A stretch of 64,000 bases of DNA from Dermatobacter hominis (GCF_020715685.1 NZ_CP085840.1:4154001-4218000), one strand, 5' to 3'. Positions 1 to 8,903 are shown, counted from the first letter of the stretch. The notes: generated by a model not told the origin, from the letters alone. Translations and numbers: made by a program.

Positions 1-746
1 CCGCCGACCCCGGCGAGCGTGAGCCGGACCAGCGAGTCGTCCAGCCCCAGCGCGGCGGCGACCTGGGTCCGGTCGACGTGCAGCCACTGGGTCGAGATGA
101 ACAGCTCGACGCCGCCGTCCTCCGACGGCACCGCCATGCCGGCCTCGGTGCCGAGCGGCGCCTGGTCCTGCATGCCGACGTGGTAGGTGCCCTCGACCGA
201 CACGGCGCCTGCGGCACGGGCGGTCTCGCCGGCGTCCTGGTCGCCGTGGCGGATGACCAGCTCCCGGAACAGGTTGCCGTCGGGGTGGATCGGCGCCCCG
301 ACGAGCGCGGCCTCGGGGTCGACGACCGGCTCGAGCACCTCGTAGACGACCTCGATCCGGGCGGCCGCCAGCTCGGCGGTCCGCGGGTGGTCCGCAGCCA
401 CGACCGCGACGGGCTCGCCGGTGTAGCGGACCTCGTCGACGGCGAGGACCGGCTGGTCGGCCTTCTCGAGGCCGAAGGCGTTGATGCCCGGCACGTCCTC
501 GGCGGTCAGGACGGCGTGCACGCCGGGGACGGCGAGGGCGGCGCTCGTGTCGATGGCGACGATGCGGGCCCGGGGGTGCGGGGACCGCAGCGTGTGGCCC
601 CACAGCATCCCCTCGGCGAAGAGGTCCGACGAGAACGCGAACCGGCCCTGCACCTTCGGCGGTCCGTCGGGGCGGGGCGCGCTCTCGCCGACGCGGGGGC
701 CGCGGACCCCGGACGGGTGCTCGGTCGAGGTGGTGTCGACGCTCAT
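1..746 (-). CDS. Xanthine dehydrogenase, molybdenum-cofactor subunit (partial, runs off the left edge)
   Basis: The minus strand is open from an ATG at 746 to the edge, giving the first 248 residues of a molybdopterin-binding hydroxylase large subunit. It begins MSVDTTSTEHPSG and includes KVQGRFAFSSDL and the Ald_Xan_dh hammerhead-type stretch LRSPHPRARIVAIDTS, followed by PGVHAVLTAEDVPG. Family members hydroxylate hypoxanthine and xanthine with Mo-pterin, passing electrons through 2Fe-2S centres and FAD. The start overlaps the stop of the upstream 2Fe-2S gene as TGATG, so the three subunits form one operon (FAD, 2Fe-2S, Mo). The C-terminal catalytic part lies outside the window, so exact substrate cannot be judged; another purine or nicotinate-type hydroxylase remains possible. 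Confidence 0.9.
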   Translation of the reverse strand, partial: MSVDTTSTEHPSGVRGPRVGESAPRPDGPPKVQGRFAFSSDLFAEGMLWGHTLRSPHPRARIVAIDTSAALAVPGVHAVLTAEDVPGINAFGLEKADQPVLAVDEVRYTGEPVAVVAADHPRTAELAAARIEVVYEVLEPVVDPEAALVGAPIHPDGNLFRELVIRHGDQDAGETARAAGAVSVEGTYHVGMQDQAPLGTEAGMAVPSEDGGVELFISTQWLHVDRTQVAAALGLDDSLVRLTLAGVG

Positions 747-1306
747 CACGCCACCCCGGCCCGGCGTCGGGCGGCGACGGTCACGGCGGACACGATGCGG
801 CCGTAGCCGGTGCACCGGCACAGGTTCCCGGAGATCGCCTCCCGGATCACGACCTCGTCGGGCTCGGCCAGCTCGTCGTCGGACATGCCGTCGAGGAGGT
901 CGTGGACCGCCATCACGAGGCCCGGGGTGCAGAACCCGCACTGGACGGCGCCCTCGTCGAGGAAGGCCCGCTGGACGTCGGTCATCGGCGCCACCTCGGG
1001 CGGTGCCGGCGTCCCGGCGGGCTCGGCGGCGACGAGGCCCTCCACGGTGACGACGTCGCGCCCGGCCGCAGCCTCGGCGAGCACCAGGCACGAGCACACG
1101 AGCGCGCCGTCGAGCAGCACGGAGCACGAACCGCACTCGCCCTGCTCGCACGCGCCCTTGGCCGCAGGGAGGCCGAGCCGCTCCCGCAGGACGAACAGCA
1201 GGCTCTCGCCGGGCAGCGCGTCGAGCACCGGGCGCTCGTGGCCGTTCACCTGCAGCACCAGGGCGGCGGCGCCGGTCGGCGCCGGGTCGGACGTGGGCTC
1301 GGTCAT
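746..1306 (-). CDS. Xanthine dehydrogenase, 2Fe-2S subunit
   Basis: This 186-residue protein has the two iron-sulfur domains of the small subunit of molybdenum hydroxylases. The plant-type ferredoxin cluster is CEQGECGSCSVLLDG (residues 53-67, with a further Cys after ALVCSC), and the all-helical second cluster is QCGFCTPGL (122-130) plus LCRCTGYGR (162-170). It carries electrons from the molybdenum site to FAD. The ATG at 1306 overlaps the stop of the FAD subunit and its own stop overlaps the start of the Mo subunit, so translation is coupled. About 20 N-terminal residues before the fold are low complexity, but length is normal for the family. Confidence 0.95.
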   Translation of the reverse strand: MTEPTSDPAPTGAAALVLQVNGHERPVLDALPGESLLFVLRERLGLPAAKGACEQGECGSCSVLLDGALVCSCLVLAEAAAGRDVVTVEGLVAAEPAGTPAPPEVAPMTDVQRAFLDEGAVQCGFCTPGLVMAVHDLLDGMSDDELAEPDEVVIREAISGNLCRCTGYGRIVSAVTVAARRRAGVA

Positions 1307-2208
1307 GCGGCGCTGCTCCCTCGGGTGTCGGCGGCGGGGGCGAACAGCCGCGCCAGGGCGCGGGCCGCCAGCACGCCGACGGCGTGGCGCCGGTAGTCGG
1401 CGGTCGAGCGGTGGTCGTCGATCGGTGCCACGGCGCCGCGGACGAGCTCGCCGATCCGGGCCAGGTCCTCCCGGCCGGGCGGGGTCGGGTCGCCGGCGGC
1501 CAGCCCGTCCCAGTCGCAGACGGCGGCGGCCAGCTCCTCGGCGTCGGTCGCCCGCCCCGGGCGGGCCGACGCGGCGCCGGCGGCGAGGCCCACGCTCCGG
1601 GCGTCGAGGTCGGCGACGGCGGCGAGCGAGACGACCGAGATCACCATCGCGCTGCGGGTGCCGACCTTCAGGAACTCCTGCGGTCCCCGCAGGACCGGGA
1701 CGTGGACCGCGGCGACCAGCTCGCCCGGCTCGAGCGCCGTGCGCTTGGGCCCGGTCACGAGCTCGACGACCGGCAACGTCCGGGTCCCGCCGACCGAGGC
1801 GAGCTCGACCGTGGCGTCGAGCGCGGTCAGCACCGGCAGCGTGTCGCCGGCCGGGGAGCCGGTCGCGACGTTGCCGCCGATCGTGCCGGCGTTGCGGATC
1901 TGGGGCGAGCCGACCGTCCGGGCCGCCTGTGCGAGCGACGGCACGAGGCGGGCGAGCCCGGCGTCCATCAGCGCCGTGTAGGTGGTGGTGGCGCCGATGC
2001 GGACGACCGGCGGCCCCTCGTCGGCGTCGACCAGGTACCAGCCCCCGAGGTCCTCGACGGCGGCGAGGCTGACGACGACGTCGGGCAGCCGCCGGCCCGC
2101 GTTCACCTCGACCATCAGGTCGGTGCCGCCGGCGAGGGGGATCGCCCCCGGGTGGTCGGCCAGGGCGGCGCACGCGTCGGCGGTCGAGGTCGGTCGGAGG
2201 ACGGCCAC
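1303..2208 (-). CDS. Xanthine dehydrogenase, FAD-binding subunit
   Basis: A 301-residue member of the CO dehydrogenase flavoprotein / XDH FAD-subunit family. The two FAD-binding signatures are visible: PLAGGTDLMVEVNAG (residues 24-38) and TIGGNVATGSPAGDTLP (109-125). The C-terminal third is the flavoprotein C-terminal domain. It is the first gene of the three-subunit operon and starts with GTG at 2208 with no Shine-Dalgarno sequence; a TTGACA box lies upstream and a -10-like hexamer sits 6 bases before the start, so the mRNA may be leaderless. With the divergent deaminase at 2360 it points to purine degradation. Confidence 0.93.
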   Translation of the reverse strand: MAVLRPTSTADACAALADHPGAIPLAGGTDLMVEVNAGRRLPDVVVSLAAVEDLGGWYLVDADEGPPVVRIGATTTYTALMDAGLARLVPSLAQAARTVGSPQIRNAGTIGGNVATGSPAGDTLPVLTALDATVELASVGGTRTLPVVELVTGPKRTALEPGELVAAVHVPVLRGPQEFLKVGTRSAMVISVVSLAAVADLDARSVGLAAGAASARPGRATDAEELAAAVCDWDGLAAGDPTPPGREDLARIGELVRGAVAPIDDHRSTADYRRHAVGVLAARALARLFAPAADTRGSSAA

Positions 2209-2245
2209 GACACGATGATGCCGGACAGGTTCAACATTCTGTCAA
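2209..2245 (-). promoter_or_regulatory. Candidate promoter of the xanthine dehydrogenase operon
   Basis: On the minus strand a perfect TTGACA (2245-2240) is followed after 19 bases by CATCAT (2220-2215), a 4-of-6 match to TATAAT, and then 6 bases to the GTG start. A start point at the first codon would give a leaderless mRNA. The spacing is a little long, so confidence is moderate. Confidence 0.45.
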
Positions 2246-2359
2246 CGGCGCTCAGCGATGTTCACAGGCAGGAAACACCGCTGACACGCCCGCCGTGGAC
2301 CCTGCCCTGACCGGCCGGCGTCCTCCGCCGCCGGGACGCGACGAGGAGGCGCCGCACAG

Positions 2360-3439
2360 ATGACGATGACCGTCGAGGGGCACCTGCGGGCGCTCCCGAA
2401 GGTGGAGCTCCACTGCCACGTGGAGGGGGCGGCCCGGGCGTCCACGATCGCCGAGCTCGCCCGCCGCAACGGCGTGGCGCTGCCGGTCGAGGACCCCGAG
2501 GAGCTGTTCGAGTTCGAGGACCTCAACCAGTTCCTGGACGTCTACGGCGTGATCTGCCGCAGCCTCGTGACCGTGGACGACTTCCGCCGGATCACCTACG
2601 AGGCGCTCGAGGACGCGGTCGCCGCCGGCGTCCGGTACCGGGAGATGTTCGTGTCGCCGGCGTTCGTGATGGGCTTCGGCGTGCCGCTCGCGACGGTGTG
2701 GGAGGGCGTGGCGCAGGGGCTCGCGGACGCCCACGCCGACCTGCCGGTCCGCTGCCGGATGGTCCTCGACGTCGACAAGCCGTCGGGTCCCGCCGCGGCC
2801 ATGGAGCTCGTCGCCTTCGCCGCCGAGCAGGACCGGGACGTGCTCGTCGGCATCGGCGCCGACTCCGTCGAGCGTGGCATCGACCACGCCGCGTTCGCCC
2901 CGGTCTTCGCCGCCGCCGCCGACGCCGGGCTGCACCGGACCTGCCATGCAGGCGAGGACGGCCCCGCCGCCAACATCCGCACGGCGATCGAGCAGCTGGG
3001 CGTCGAGCGCGTCGACCACGGCTTCCGGCTCCTCGACGACCCCGAGCTCACGCGACGGGTCGTCGACGAGGGGATCGCGCTGACGTCGTGCCCGCTGTCC
3101 AACGTGCTGATCGCCCGGGTGGTGCCCGACGTCGGCCACCACCCCTTCATAGAGCAGCGCCGGCAGGGCGTGCGGGCGACCCTCAACTCCGACGACCCGG
3201 GCATGACCCGCACCGACGTGACCGACGACTTCCTCGCCGTACACCGGGAGCTCGGTGCCGACCTCCACGAGCTCGAGCAGGTCGTCCTCGACGCGGTCGA
3301 CGCCTCGTTCGCCCCCGACGACGAGAAGGTCGCCCTGCGCTCGGAGCTGGGCGCCGAGTTCGCCCGCTTGCGCGACATGGGCTCGCCGCTCGTCGACGCC
3401 GCGCCGGTCGGGGCGTCGGCGACGGGGGAGCGGCGCTGA
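2360..3439 (+). CDS. Adenosine deaminase family protein (adenosine or adenine deaminase)
   Basis: A 359-residue metal-dependent amidohydrolase of the ADA family that deaminates adenosine or a related adenine compound. Visible signatures are KVELHCHVEGA (H18 and H20 metal ligands), CHAGEDG near residue 195 (His ligand and catalytic Glu of HAGE), RVDHGFRLLDD, SCPLSN and LNSDDPGM near 277 (metal-binding Asp). The start is an ATG ten bases after GAGGAGG. It is divergent from the xanthine dehydrogenase operon, fitting adenosine to inosine to hypoxanthine to xanthine. The NSDDP form of the last motif is more typical of adenine deaminases and ADA-like enzymes than the NTDDP of classical adenosine deaminase, so exact substrate is open. 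Confidence 0.85.
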   Translation: MTMTVEGHLRALPKVELHCHVEGAARASTIAELARRNGVALPVEDPEELFEFEDLNQFLDVYGVICRSLVTVDDFRRITYEALEDAVAAGVRYREMFVSPAFVMGFGVPLATVWEGVAQGLADAHADLPVRCRMVLDVDKPSGPAAAMELVAFAAEQDRDVLVGIGADSVERGIDHAAFAPVFAAAADAGLHRTCHAGEDGPAANIRTAIEQLGVERVDHGFRLLDDPELTRRVVDEGIALTSCPLSNVLIARVVPDVGHHPFIEQRRQGVRATLNSDDPGMTRTDVTDDFLAVHRELGADLHELEQVVLDAVDASFAPDDEKVALRSELGAEFARLRDMGSPLVDAAPVGASATGERR

Positions 3440-3483
3440 CGTGGCACCGGTCCGGAGATCCCGGCGATCCGCATGCGTCCCAT

Positions 3484-3489
3484 TAGGTT
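3484..3489 (+). promoter_or_regulatory. -10 box of a leaderless promoter
   Basis: TAGGTT lies exactly 6 bases before the GTG at 3496. The intervening GGAGAG is too close to the start to act as a normal ribosome site, so transcription probably starts at or next to the GTG. Confidence 0.45.
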
Positions 3490-3495
3490 GGAGAG

Positions 3496-3846
3496 GTGCA
3501 CGAACTCCTGCGGGCGGTGAAGCCGCTGACCGACGCGCTCGGCGCCCAGGTGGTCCCGCTGGGCAAGGTGCGCGACGGCGACATCGAGCTCCGCTGGGAG
3601 GGCGAGCTGGTCGGCGGGGTGCGCCTGCCCGAGCGGCCGCGCGACGTCGAGTGGTTCCTGACGCGGGTCGAGCGGACCTACGACCGGCCGCTGGCCGAGC
3701 TCGACCGCGTGGAGAAGCAGCGGGTCGTGAAGCAGCTGAACGAGGCCGGGGCCTTCGCCCTGCGCAAGTCGGTCGAGCAGGTCGCCGAGGTGCTCGGCGT
3801 GAGCCGGTTCACCGTCTACAACTACCTGAACCGCCCCGAGGAGTGA
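3496..3846 (+). CDS. Small HTH transcriptional regulator with a DauR/YheO-type C-terminal helix-turn-helix
   Basis: A 116-residue protein. Residues 85-114 (EAGAFALRKSVEQVAEVLGV, then SRFTVYNYL) form a helix-turn-helix like the HTH_22 domain of YheO and DauR regulators. The N-terminal half, with ELRWEGELVGGVRLPERP, is not the PAS-like domain of YheO. Small proteins of this plan occur in many actinobacteria. It lies between a deaminase and a cyclic amidohydrolase, so it may control these nitrogen-catabolism genes; that is inference. The GTG start is supported by a close -10 box. A strong GC hairpin follows the stop. Confidence 0.75.
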   Translation: MHELLRAVKPLTDALGAQVVPLGKVRDGDIELRWEGELVGGVRLPERPRDVEWFLTRVERTYDRPLAELDRVEKQRVVKQLNEAGAFALRKSVEQVAEVLGVSRFTVYNYLNRPEE

Positions 3847-3851
3847 CCCGG

Positions 3852-3871
3852 CCGGCGGGCCCGCCCGCCGG
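3852..3871. terminator. GC-rich hairpin between convergent genes
   Basis: CCGGCGGG and CCCGCCGG form a perfect 8-bp stem with a 4-base loop just after the regulator stop and before the stop of the convergent gene at 3890. There is no T tract, as is common for actinobacterial terminators. Confidence 0.5.
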
Positions 3872-3889
3872 TGGTCCCGGGTCGCGGCG

Positions 3890-4129
3890 TCAGCGGCCGT
3901 CGACGGTGAGCTGCACCGAGATGCGGGCCGCACCCGACTCGGTAGCCGCTCGCACCGCCTCGCCGAGGGCCCGCAGCACGTCGTCGATCTCGCCGGCGAC
4001 CGTGGTGCCGAACGGGCCCATGTCGGGCTCGACGCCGGCGGCCCTCGCGGCCTCGACGGCCGCGGTCACGTGCGGCCCGGGGCTGCCCTCCACGAAGGGT
4101 TCGACGGTGAACTCCGCCTCGACTCGCAC
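3890..4129 (-). CDS. Thiamine-binding domain protein (MTH1187/YkoF type)
   Basis: A 79-residue protein, MRVEAEFTVEPFVEGSPGPH at the start, with GVEPDMGPFGTTVAGEIDD in the middle and RISVQLTVDGR at the end. This is the length and pattern of the single-domain MTH1187 family (PF01910), a ferredoxin-like fold whose YkoF relatives bind thiamine or hydroxymethylpyrimidine. The GTG at 4129 is the only sensible start and lies 7 bases from a TAGAGT box, so it is probably leaderless. Its first codon is only 15 bases from the divergent hydantoinase start at 4145. What it does next to purine and hydantoin genes is unknown. Confidence 0.75.
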   Translation of the reverse strand: MRVEAEFTVEPFVEGSPGPHVTAAVEAARAAGVEPDMGPFGTTVAGEIDDVLRALGEAVRAATESGAARISVQLTVDGR

Positions 4130-4136
4130 GGACGGG

Positions 4137-4142
4137 ACTCTA
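4137..4142 (-). promoter_or_regulatory. -10 box of a leaderless promoter for the thiamine-binding-type gene
   Basis: On the minus strand TAGAGT is followed by 7 bases and then the GTG at 4129. Its -35 region must lie inside the first codons of the divergent hydantoinase gene. Confidence 0.45.
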
Positions 4143-4144
4143 CC

Positions 4145-5527
4145 GTGCTGATCCGCGGGGGTCGCGTGGTCGACGTCGACGGCGATCGGGTCTCGGACCT
4201 GCGCGTCGGGGCCGACGGTCGGGTCGCCGAGCTGGGCACGGACCTCGAACCGCACACGCGCGAGGAGGTCGTCGACGCGACCGGCCGGCTGGTCGTCCCG
4301 GGCGGCGTGGACGCCCACACCCACATGCACCTCCGCGTCGGCGAGGTCGAGGTCGCCGACGGCGTGGCGTCGGCGTCGGTCGCGGCCGCGCTGGGCGGCA
4401 CGACCTCGGTGCTCGAGTACGTGTCGCCCGTGCCGGGTCAGACGGCCGCCGACGCGCTGGCCGAGTGGCGGTGCCTGTCGCACGTCGCCTCGATCGACGT
4501 CGGGTTCCACCTCACGGTCGTCGAGCCCATCGCCGAGGCCGAGATCGACGCCGCCATGGAGGCCGGCGTCACGTCGTTCAAGGTCTGCATGTCGGGTCGC
4601 GACGACCGCAGCGTCGACGACGGCGTGGTGCTCGACGTGCTGCGCTCGGTCGGGAGCCGCGGCGGGGTCGTCGTCGTCCACGCCGAGAACGGCGGCGCGA
4701 TCGGCTCGCTGGAGCGCGAGGCGCTGCGGCGCGGACGGCGGGCGCCGATCGAGCAGGCGCTGGCCCGCCCCGCCGTGCTCGAGGGCGAGACGACCGCGCG
4801 GGCCGCCATGCTCGCCGAGATGGTGGACGTCCCCCTCTACCTGCCCCACATCTCCTCGGCGCCCGCGCTCGAGGCGGTGCGTCGCGCCCAGGAGCGCGGC
4901 GTGCGCATGACCGTCGAGACCTGCCCGCAGTACCTGTACCTCTCGGCCGACCGGATGGGCGGCGACGACGGCGACACGTTCGTGTGCTCGCCGCCCCTGC
5001 GGGAGGGCTGGCACGCCGAGGAGCTCTGGTACGGGCTCGCCGCGGGGTGGATCCACACCGTGGCGTCGGACCACGCCGCGTGGTCCACCGCCGACATCCG
5101 CGCCGGCGCCTGGCAGCGGCCCGAGGGCCGTCGGGACTTCACCGAGATCCCCGAGGGGCTGCCCGGGGTCGAGACCCGCATGGCCCTGATGTGGGCGGGC
5201 GTCGTCGACGGCCGCCTCCGCGCCAGCGACTGGGTCCGGCTGTGCGCCGAGGCGCCCGCCAAGGCGTTCGGGCTGTGGCCGGCCAAGGGCAGCCTGCAGG
5301 TCGGGGCCGACGCCGACGTGGTGCTCTGGGACCCGCTGCGCGAGCACAAGCTCGACGTCGAGGATCTCCACATGGACGTCGACCACTCGCCCTACCGCGG
5401 GATGACGCTGCACGGCTGGCCCGAGACCGTGCTGCTCCGCGGCGAACCCGTCGTGGACCGGGGGTCGTTCGTCGGCTCGCCCGGCGCCGGTCGCTACCTG
5501 TCGCGCTCACCCGTCCCGGCGGCCTGA
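4145..5527 (+). CDS. Cyclic amidohydrolase (hydantoinase/dihydropyrimidinase family; allantoinase possible)
   Basis: A 460-residue metal-dependent amidohydrolase that opens cyclic amides such as dihydropyrimidines, hydantoins or allantoin. The binuclear site is complete: DAHTHMH (H58, H60), the carboxylated-lysine segment TSFKVCMS (K146), VVHAEN (H179), LPHISSA (H235) and ASDHAAW (D309). The SFK context is closest to D-hydantoinase and dihydropyrimidinase; allantoinases usually have a different lysine context. GTG at 4145 has GGGA seven bases upstream; upstream in-frame codons would overlap the divergent gene. With the neighbouring xanthine dehydrogenase and deaminase it may serve purine-nitrogen release, but that is inferred from context only. 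Confidence 0.85.
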   Translation: MLIRGGRVVDVDGDRVSDLRVGADGRVAELGTDLEPHTREEVVDATGRLVVPGGVDAHTHMHLRVGEVEVADGVASASVAAALGGTTSVLEYVSPVPGQTAADALAEWRCLSHVASIDVGFHLTVVEPIAEAEIDAAMEAGVTSFKVCMSGRDDRSVDDGVVLDVLRSVGSRGGVVVVHAENGGAIGSLEREALRRGRRAPIEQALARPAVLEGETTARAAMLAEMVDVPLYLPHISSAPALEAVRRAQERGVRMTVETCPQYLYLSADRMGGDDGDTFVCSPPLREGWHAEELWYGLAAGWIHTVASDHAAWSTADIRAGAWQRPEGRRDFTEIPEGLPGVETRMALMWAGVVDGRLRASDWVRLCAEAPAKAFGLWPAKGSLQVGADADVVLWDPLREHKLDVEDLHMDVDHSPYRGMTLHGWPETVLLRGEPVVDRGSFVGSPGAGRYLSRSPVPAA

Positions 5528-5536
5528 ACCCCGGCG

Positions 5537-5580
5537 CAGCCGGCGGGCTGGTCCTTGCCTCAGCCGGCGGGCTGGGCCTC
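5537..5580 (-). repeat. Duplicated 3' end of sufU (24-bp period)
   Basis: The bases 5561-5580, which contain the last codons of sufU, are repeated at 5537-5556 just past the stop codon, 18 of 20 matching. The period is 24, so the reading frame would be kept; in the downstream copy the stop is changed from TCA to GCA on the plus strand. Confidence 0.75.
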
Positions 5581-6066
5581 TGACTCGTCGATCGCCTGCA
5601 GCAGGGTGTTCCAGCTCAGCGTGGCGCACTTGATCCGGACCGGGAACTTCACGACGCCGCGCAGCGCCTCGAGGTCGCCGAGGCGCAGCTCGCCCGGATC
5701 CGCGTCCTCGGCCGATGCCGGCTCGCCGCCGTCGAGCTCGCCCTCGTGGATCGACATCATCGACTTGAACGCCCGGGTGAGGTCCTTGACCTCGCCCACG
5801 GTCTTGCCCGAGATCGCCGCGGACATCATCGACGCCGACGACTGGGAGATCGAGCAGCCCTGGCCGCCGATGCGCACGTCGGTGACCACGGCGTCGTCGC
5901 CCTTCGACGGGTCGTCGAGCTGCAGGTAGACGACGATCTCGTCGCCGCACAGCGGGTTGAAGCCCTCGACGCGCGACGCGGGCGGGCTGGGCAGCTCGCC
6001 GCGGTTCCGCGGGTTGCGGTAGTGGTCGAGGATGATCTCGCGGTAGAGGTCTTCGAGACCGGACAT
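5560..6066 (-). CDS. sufU: SufU, iron-sulfur cluster assembly / zinc-dependent sulfur acceptor
   Basis: A 168-residue NifU-like protein. It has the Gram-positive SufU zinc/cluster ligands NPLCGDE (C40, D42), GQGCSIS (C71) and KCATLSW (C147) with the SufU-specific insertion between the second and third cysteines (about residues 85-140). SufU takes persulfide sulfur from SufS and passes it to the Suf scaffold. It is the last gene of sufC-sufS-sufU, 84 bases after sufS. The final codons are duplicated just downstream, see the repeat at 5537. Confidence 0.95.
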   Translation of the reverse strand: MSGLEDLYREIILDHYRNPRNRGELPSPPASRVEGFNPLCGDEIVVYLQLDDPSKGDDAVVTDVRIGGQGCSISQSSASMMSAAISGKTVGEVKDLTRAFKSMMSIHEGELDGGEPASAEDADPGELRLGDLEALRGVVKFPVRIKCATLSWNTLLQAIDESEAQPAG

Positions 6067-6150
6067 TCGTCAACCGTTCCCTTCGCCCCGGCGGGTCGGC
6101 GTCGGAGCTGTGTCAAGTGTGCGTGGCCCCGTGAGGACGGGAGCGCTCGT

Positions 6151-7439
6151 TCAGAAAGCGAAGAAGTCGCCGGCGTCGTCGAGCGCGTCGCCCAGCGCGT
6201 CGATGTCGGCCTCGTCGTTGTACACGTACCACGATGCTCGCGCGGTGGCGCCGACGCCGAGAACTCTCATGAGCGGCTTCGCGCAGTGGTGACCGGGCCG
6301 CACGCACACGCCGTGCTGGTCGAGCACCTGCGACAGGTCGTGCGGGTGGATGCCGTTGAAGGCGAAGCTCATCACGCCGCCGCGGGCGCTCGGCTCGTGC
6401 GGCCCGTAGATCGTGAGGTCGGCGCCGAAGCGGTCGGTGAGGCTCCGCATGGCGTACGCCGTGAGCGAGATCTCGTGGGCGCGGACCCGCTCCATGCCGA
6501 GGCCGTCGAGGTAGTCGATCGCCGCGCCCAGGCCGACGATCTCGGCGATCGGCGGCGTGCCGGCCTCGAACTTGTGCGGCACCTCGGCCGGGACGAAGCC
6601 GTCCATCGTGACGTCGAGGATCATGCCGCCGCCGCCCAGGAAGGGGGGCATGGACTCGAGCAGCTCGGCCCGCGCCCAGAGGACGCCGACGCCCGTGGGG
6701 CCGAGCATCTTGTGGCCCGAGAAGGCCAGGAAGTCGGCGCCGAGCTCGACGACGTCCGTGGCGAGGTGCGGCACGTACTGGCAGGCGTCGATGCACGCGA
6801 GCGCGCCGGCCGCGTGGGCGGCGTCGGTGAGGCGGCGCACCGGCGTGATCGTGCCGACCACGTTCGACATGGCCGACAGCGCGAGCAGCTTGGCGCCGTC
6901 GAGCAGCCGATCCAGGTCGGTGAGGTCGAGCTGGCCGTCGTCGGTCAGCGGGATCCAACGCAGCTCGACGCTCCGCTCGGCCGCGAGCTGCTGCCACGGC
7001 ACGATGTTGGCGTGGTGCTCGAGCTGGGTGAGGACCACGGCGTCGCCGGGGCCGAGGTTCGCGCCGCCCCAGGCCCGGGCGACGAGGTTGATCGACTCGG
7101 TGGCGTTCTTGGTGAACACGATCTCGTCGGCCGAGGGCGCCCCGATGAACCGGGCGACCTTCGCCCTCGCCCCCTCCATCGCGTTCGTCGCCGCCTCGGC
7201 GAGCGTGTACGCGGCGCGGTGGACGTTGGCGTGGCTCGTCTCGTAGTACCGGTCCATCGCCTCGAGGACCGGCGTGGGCTTCTGCGACGAGGCGGCCGAG
7301 TCGAGGAACACGAGGCGCTGGCCGTGGACGGTCGTCGACAGGATCGGGAAGTCGGCCTTCACCGCAGCGACGTCGAGCTCGTCGTGCTCGTCGACGGCGG
7401 CGACCTGCTCGTCGGTGGGGACGTCGGCGGCGGTGCTCA

Positions 7440-7440
<1 letters not shown>
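6151..7440 (-). CDS. sufS: SufS cysteine desulfurase (group II)
   Basis: A 429-residue PLP enzyme that removes sulfur from cysteine as a persulfide for cluster assembly. PLP lysine is K244 in FSGHKMLGPTG, the stacking pair LEHHAN is at 140-145, the Asp pocket is IDACQ near 218 (most relatives have DGAQ), and the catalytic cysteine is C386 in RPGHHCAKP, the short-loop type that needs SufU or SufE. The ATG at 7440 overlaps the sufC stop (TGATG), which fixes the start and shows translational coupling. Confidence 0.96.
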
Positions 7441-8273
<833 letters not shown>

Positions 8274-8280
8274 GGCCCCG

Positions 8281-8313
8281 AGTCTATTTCCACTACTCAG
8301 ATAGTGGAAATAG
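8281..8313 (-). promoter_or_regulatory. Perfect palindrome over the sufC promoter (probable repressor operator)
   Basis: CTATTTCCACTA (8284-8295) and TAGTGGAAATAG (8302-8313) are perfect 12-bp inverted arms around a 6-base centre. On the minus strand TAGACT (8286-8281) is a -10 box 7 bases before the sufC ATG, and TTCCAC inside the far arm is placed like a -35, so a bound dimer would cover the whole core promoter. The stretch is strikingly A+T-rich for this genome. The binding protein is not in the window; SufR or an Rrf2/IscR-type iron-sulfur sensor is the obvious guess. Confidence 0.75.
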
Positions 8314-8356
8314 CCCGGGAGGCGGCCTGCGGCGTGGATCGGGCCGCCTGCGGCGG

Positions 8357-8731
8357 TCACGGCGAGGCGTCGCGGAGATCCTCCTTCCACGTCCGGAACC
8401 GGGCGTGGCGGGCGGTCGGGCCGTCCCCGTCGCCGGTGCCGTCGGGGAAGAGGCGGAAGGTGAAGGCGGTCGAGAGGTCCTCGGCGTCGATCGCGACGTA
8501 CCGGGCGTCGGCGCCCTTCGCCGGGCCGGCCCGCCACAGCAGCCACCGGCCGATGCGCCGCTTGTACGCGATCGTCGGCGCCCCGATGTCGTCCCCGGCC
8601 CGGAGCAGCAGGTCGGGCGCCTCGATCCAGGCCTCGGCCGGGATGTTCCGGTCGCGCAGCGGGGTCGGTGGGAGATCCGCCGTGTGCACCGGGGTCGGGT
8701 CGATCGGGCGGTCGTCGGCGGGCAGGGCCAC
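8357..8731 (-). CDS. Conserved-looking hypothetical protein, 124 residues
   Basis: I do not recognise this protein. It starts at a GTG (6 bases after CAGACT) and contains NIPAEAWIEAPDLLLRAGD, IAYKRRIGRWLLWRAGP and a C-terminal half with ADARYVAIDAEDLSTAFTFR. It has no signal peptide, membrane segment or cysteines, and codon use matches the neighbours. It is 83 bases from sufC in the same direction but the sufC promoter lies between, so it is probably a separate unit. Small tandem repeats lie upstream. Confidence 0.6.
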   Translation of the reverse strand: MALPADDRPIDPTPVHTADLPPTPLRDRNIPAEAWIEAPDLLLRAGDDIGAPTIAYKRRIGRWLLWRAGPAKGADARYVAIDAEDLSTAFTFRLFPDGTGDGDGPTARHARFRTWKEDLRDASP

Positions 8732-8770
8732 CCGGGCAGTCTGCCGCGCCCGGGCGACGGTCCGCCCTGG

Positions 8771-8903
8771 GCCGGCGCCGGGGAGCCGAGGAGGGGCCGG
8801 CGCCGGGGAGCCCAGGAGGGGGGCCGGCGCCGGTGAGCCCAGGAGGGGGGCCGGCGCCGGTGAGCCCAGGAGGGGGGCCGGCGCCGGTGAGCCGAGGAGG
8901 GGG
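8771..8903. repeat. Five tandem units of 25-27 bp in a divergent gap
   Basis: Units starting at 8771, 8796, 8823, 8850 and 8877 share GCCGGCGCCGG, then GAGCC and AGGAGGGG. Each unit ends with a Shine-Dalgarno-like AGGAGG, and the last unit leads into the ribosome site of the gene at 8919. The array lies between two divergent genes and is not coding in any convincing way. Confidence 0.85.

Noticed and set aside
8771-8903. CRISPR-like array
   Set aside because: Units are directly contiguous with no variable spacers and no cas genes are nearby; it is a plain tandem repeat.
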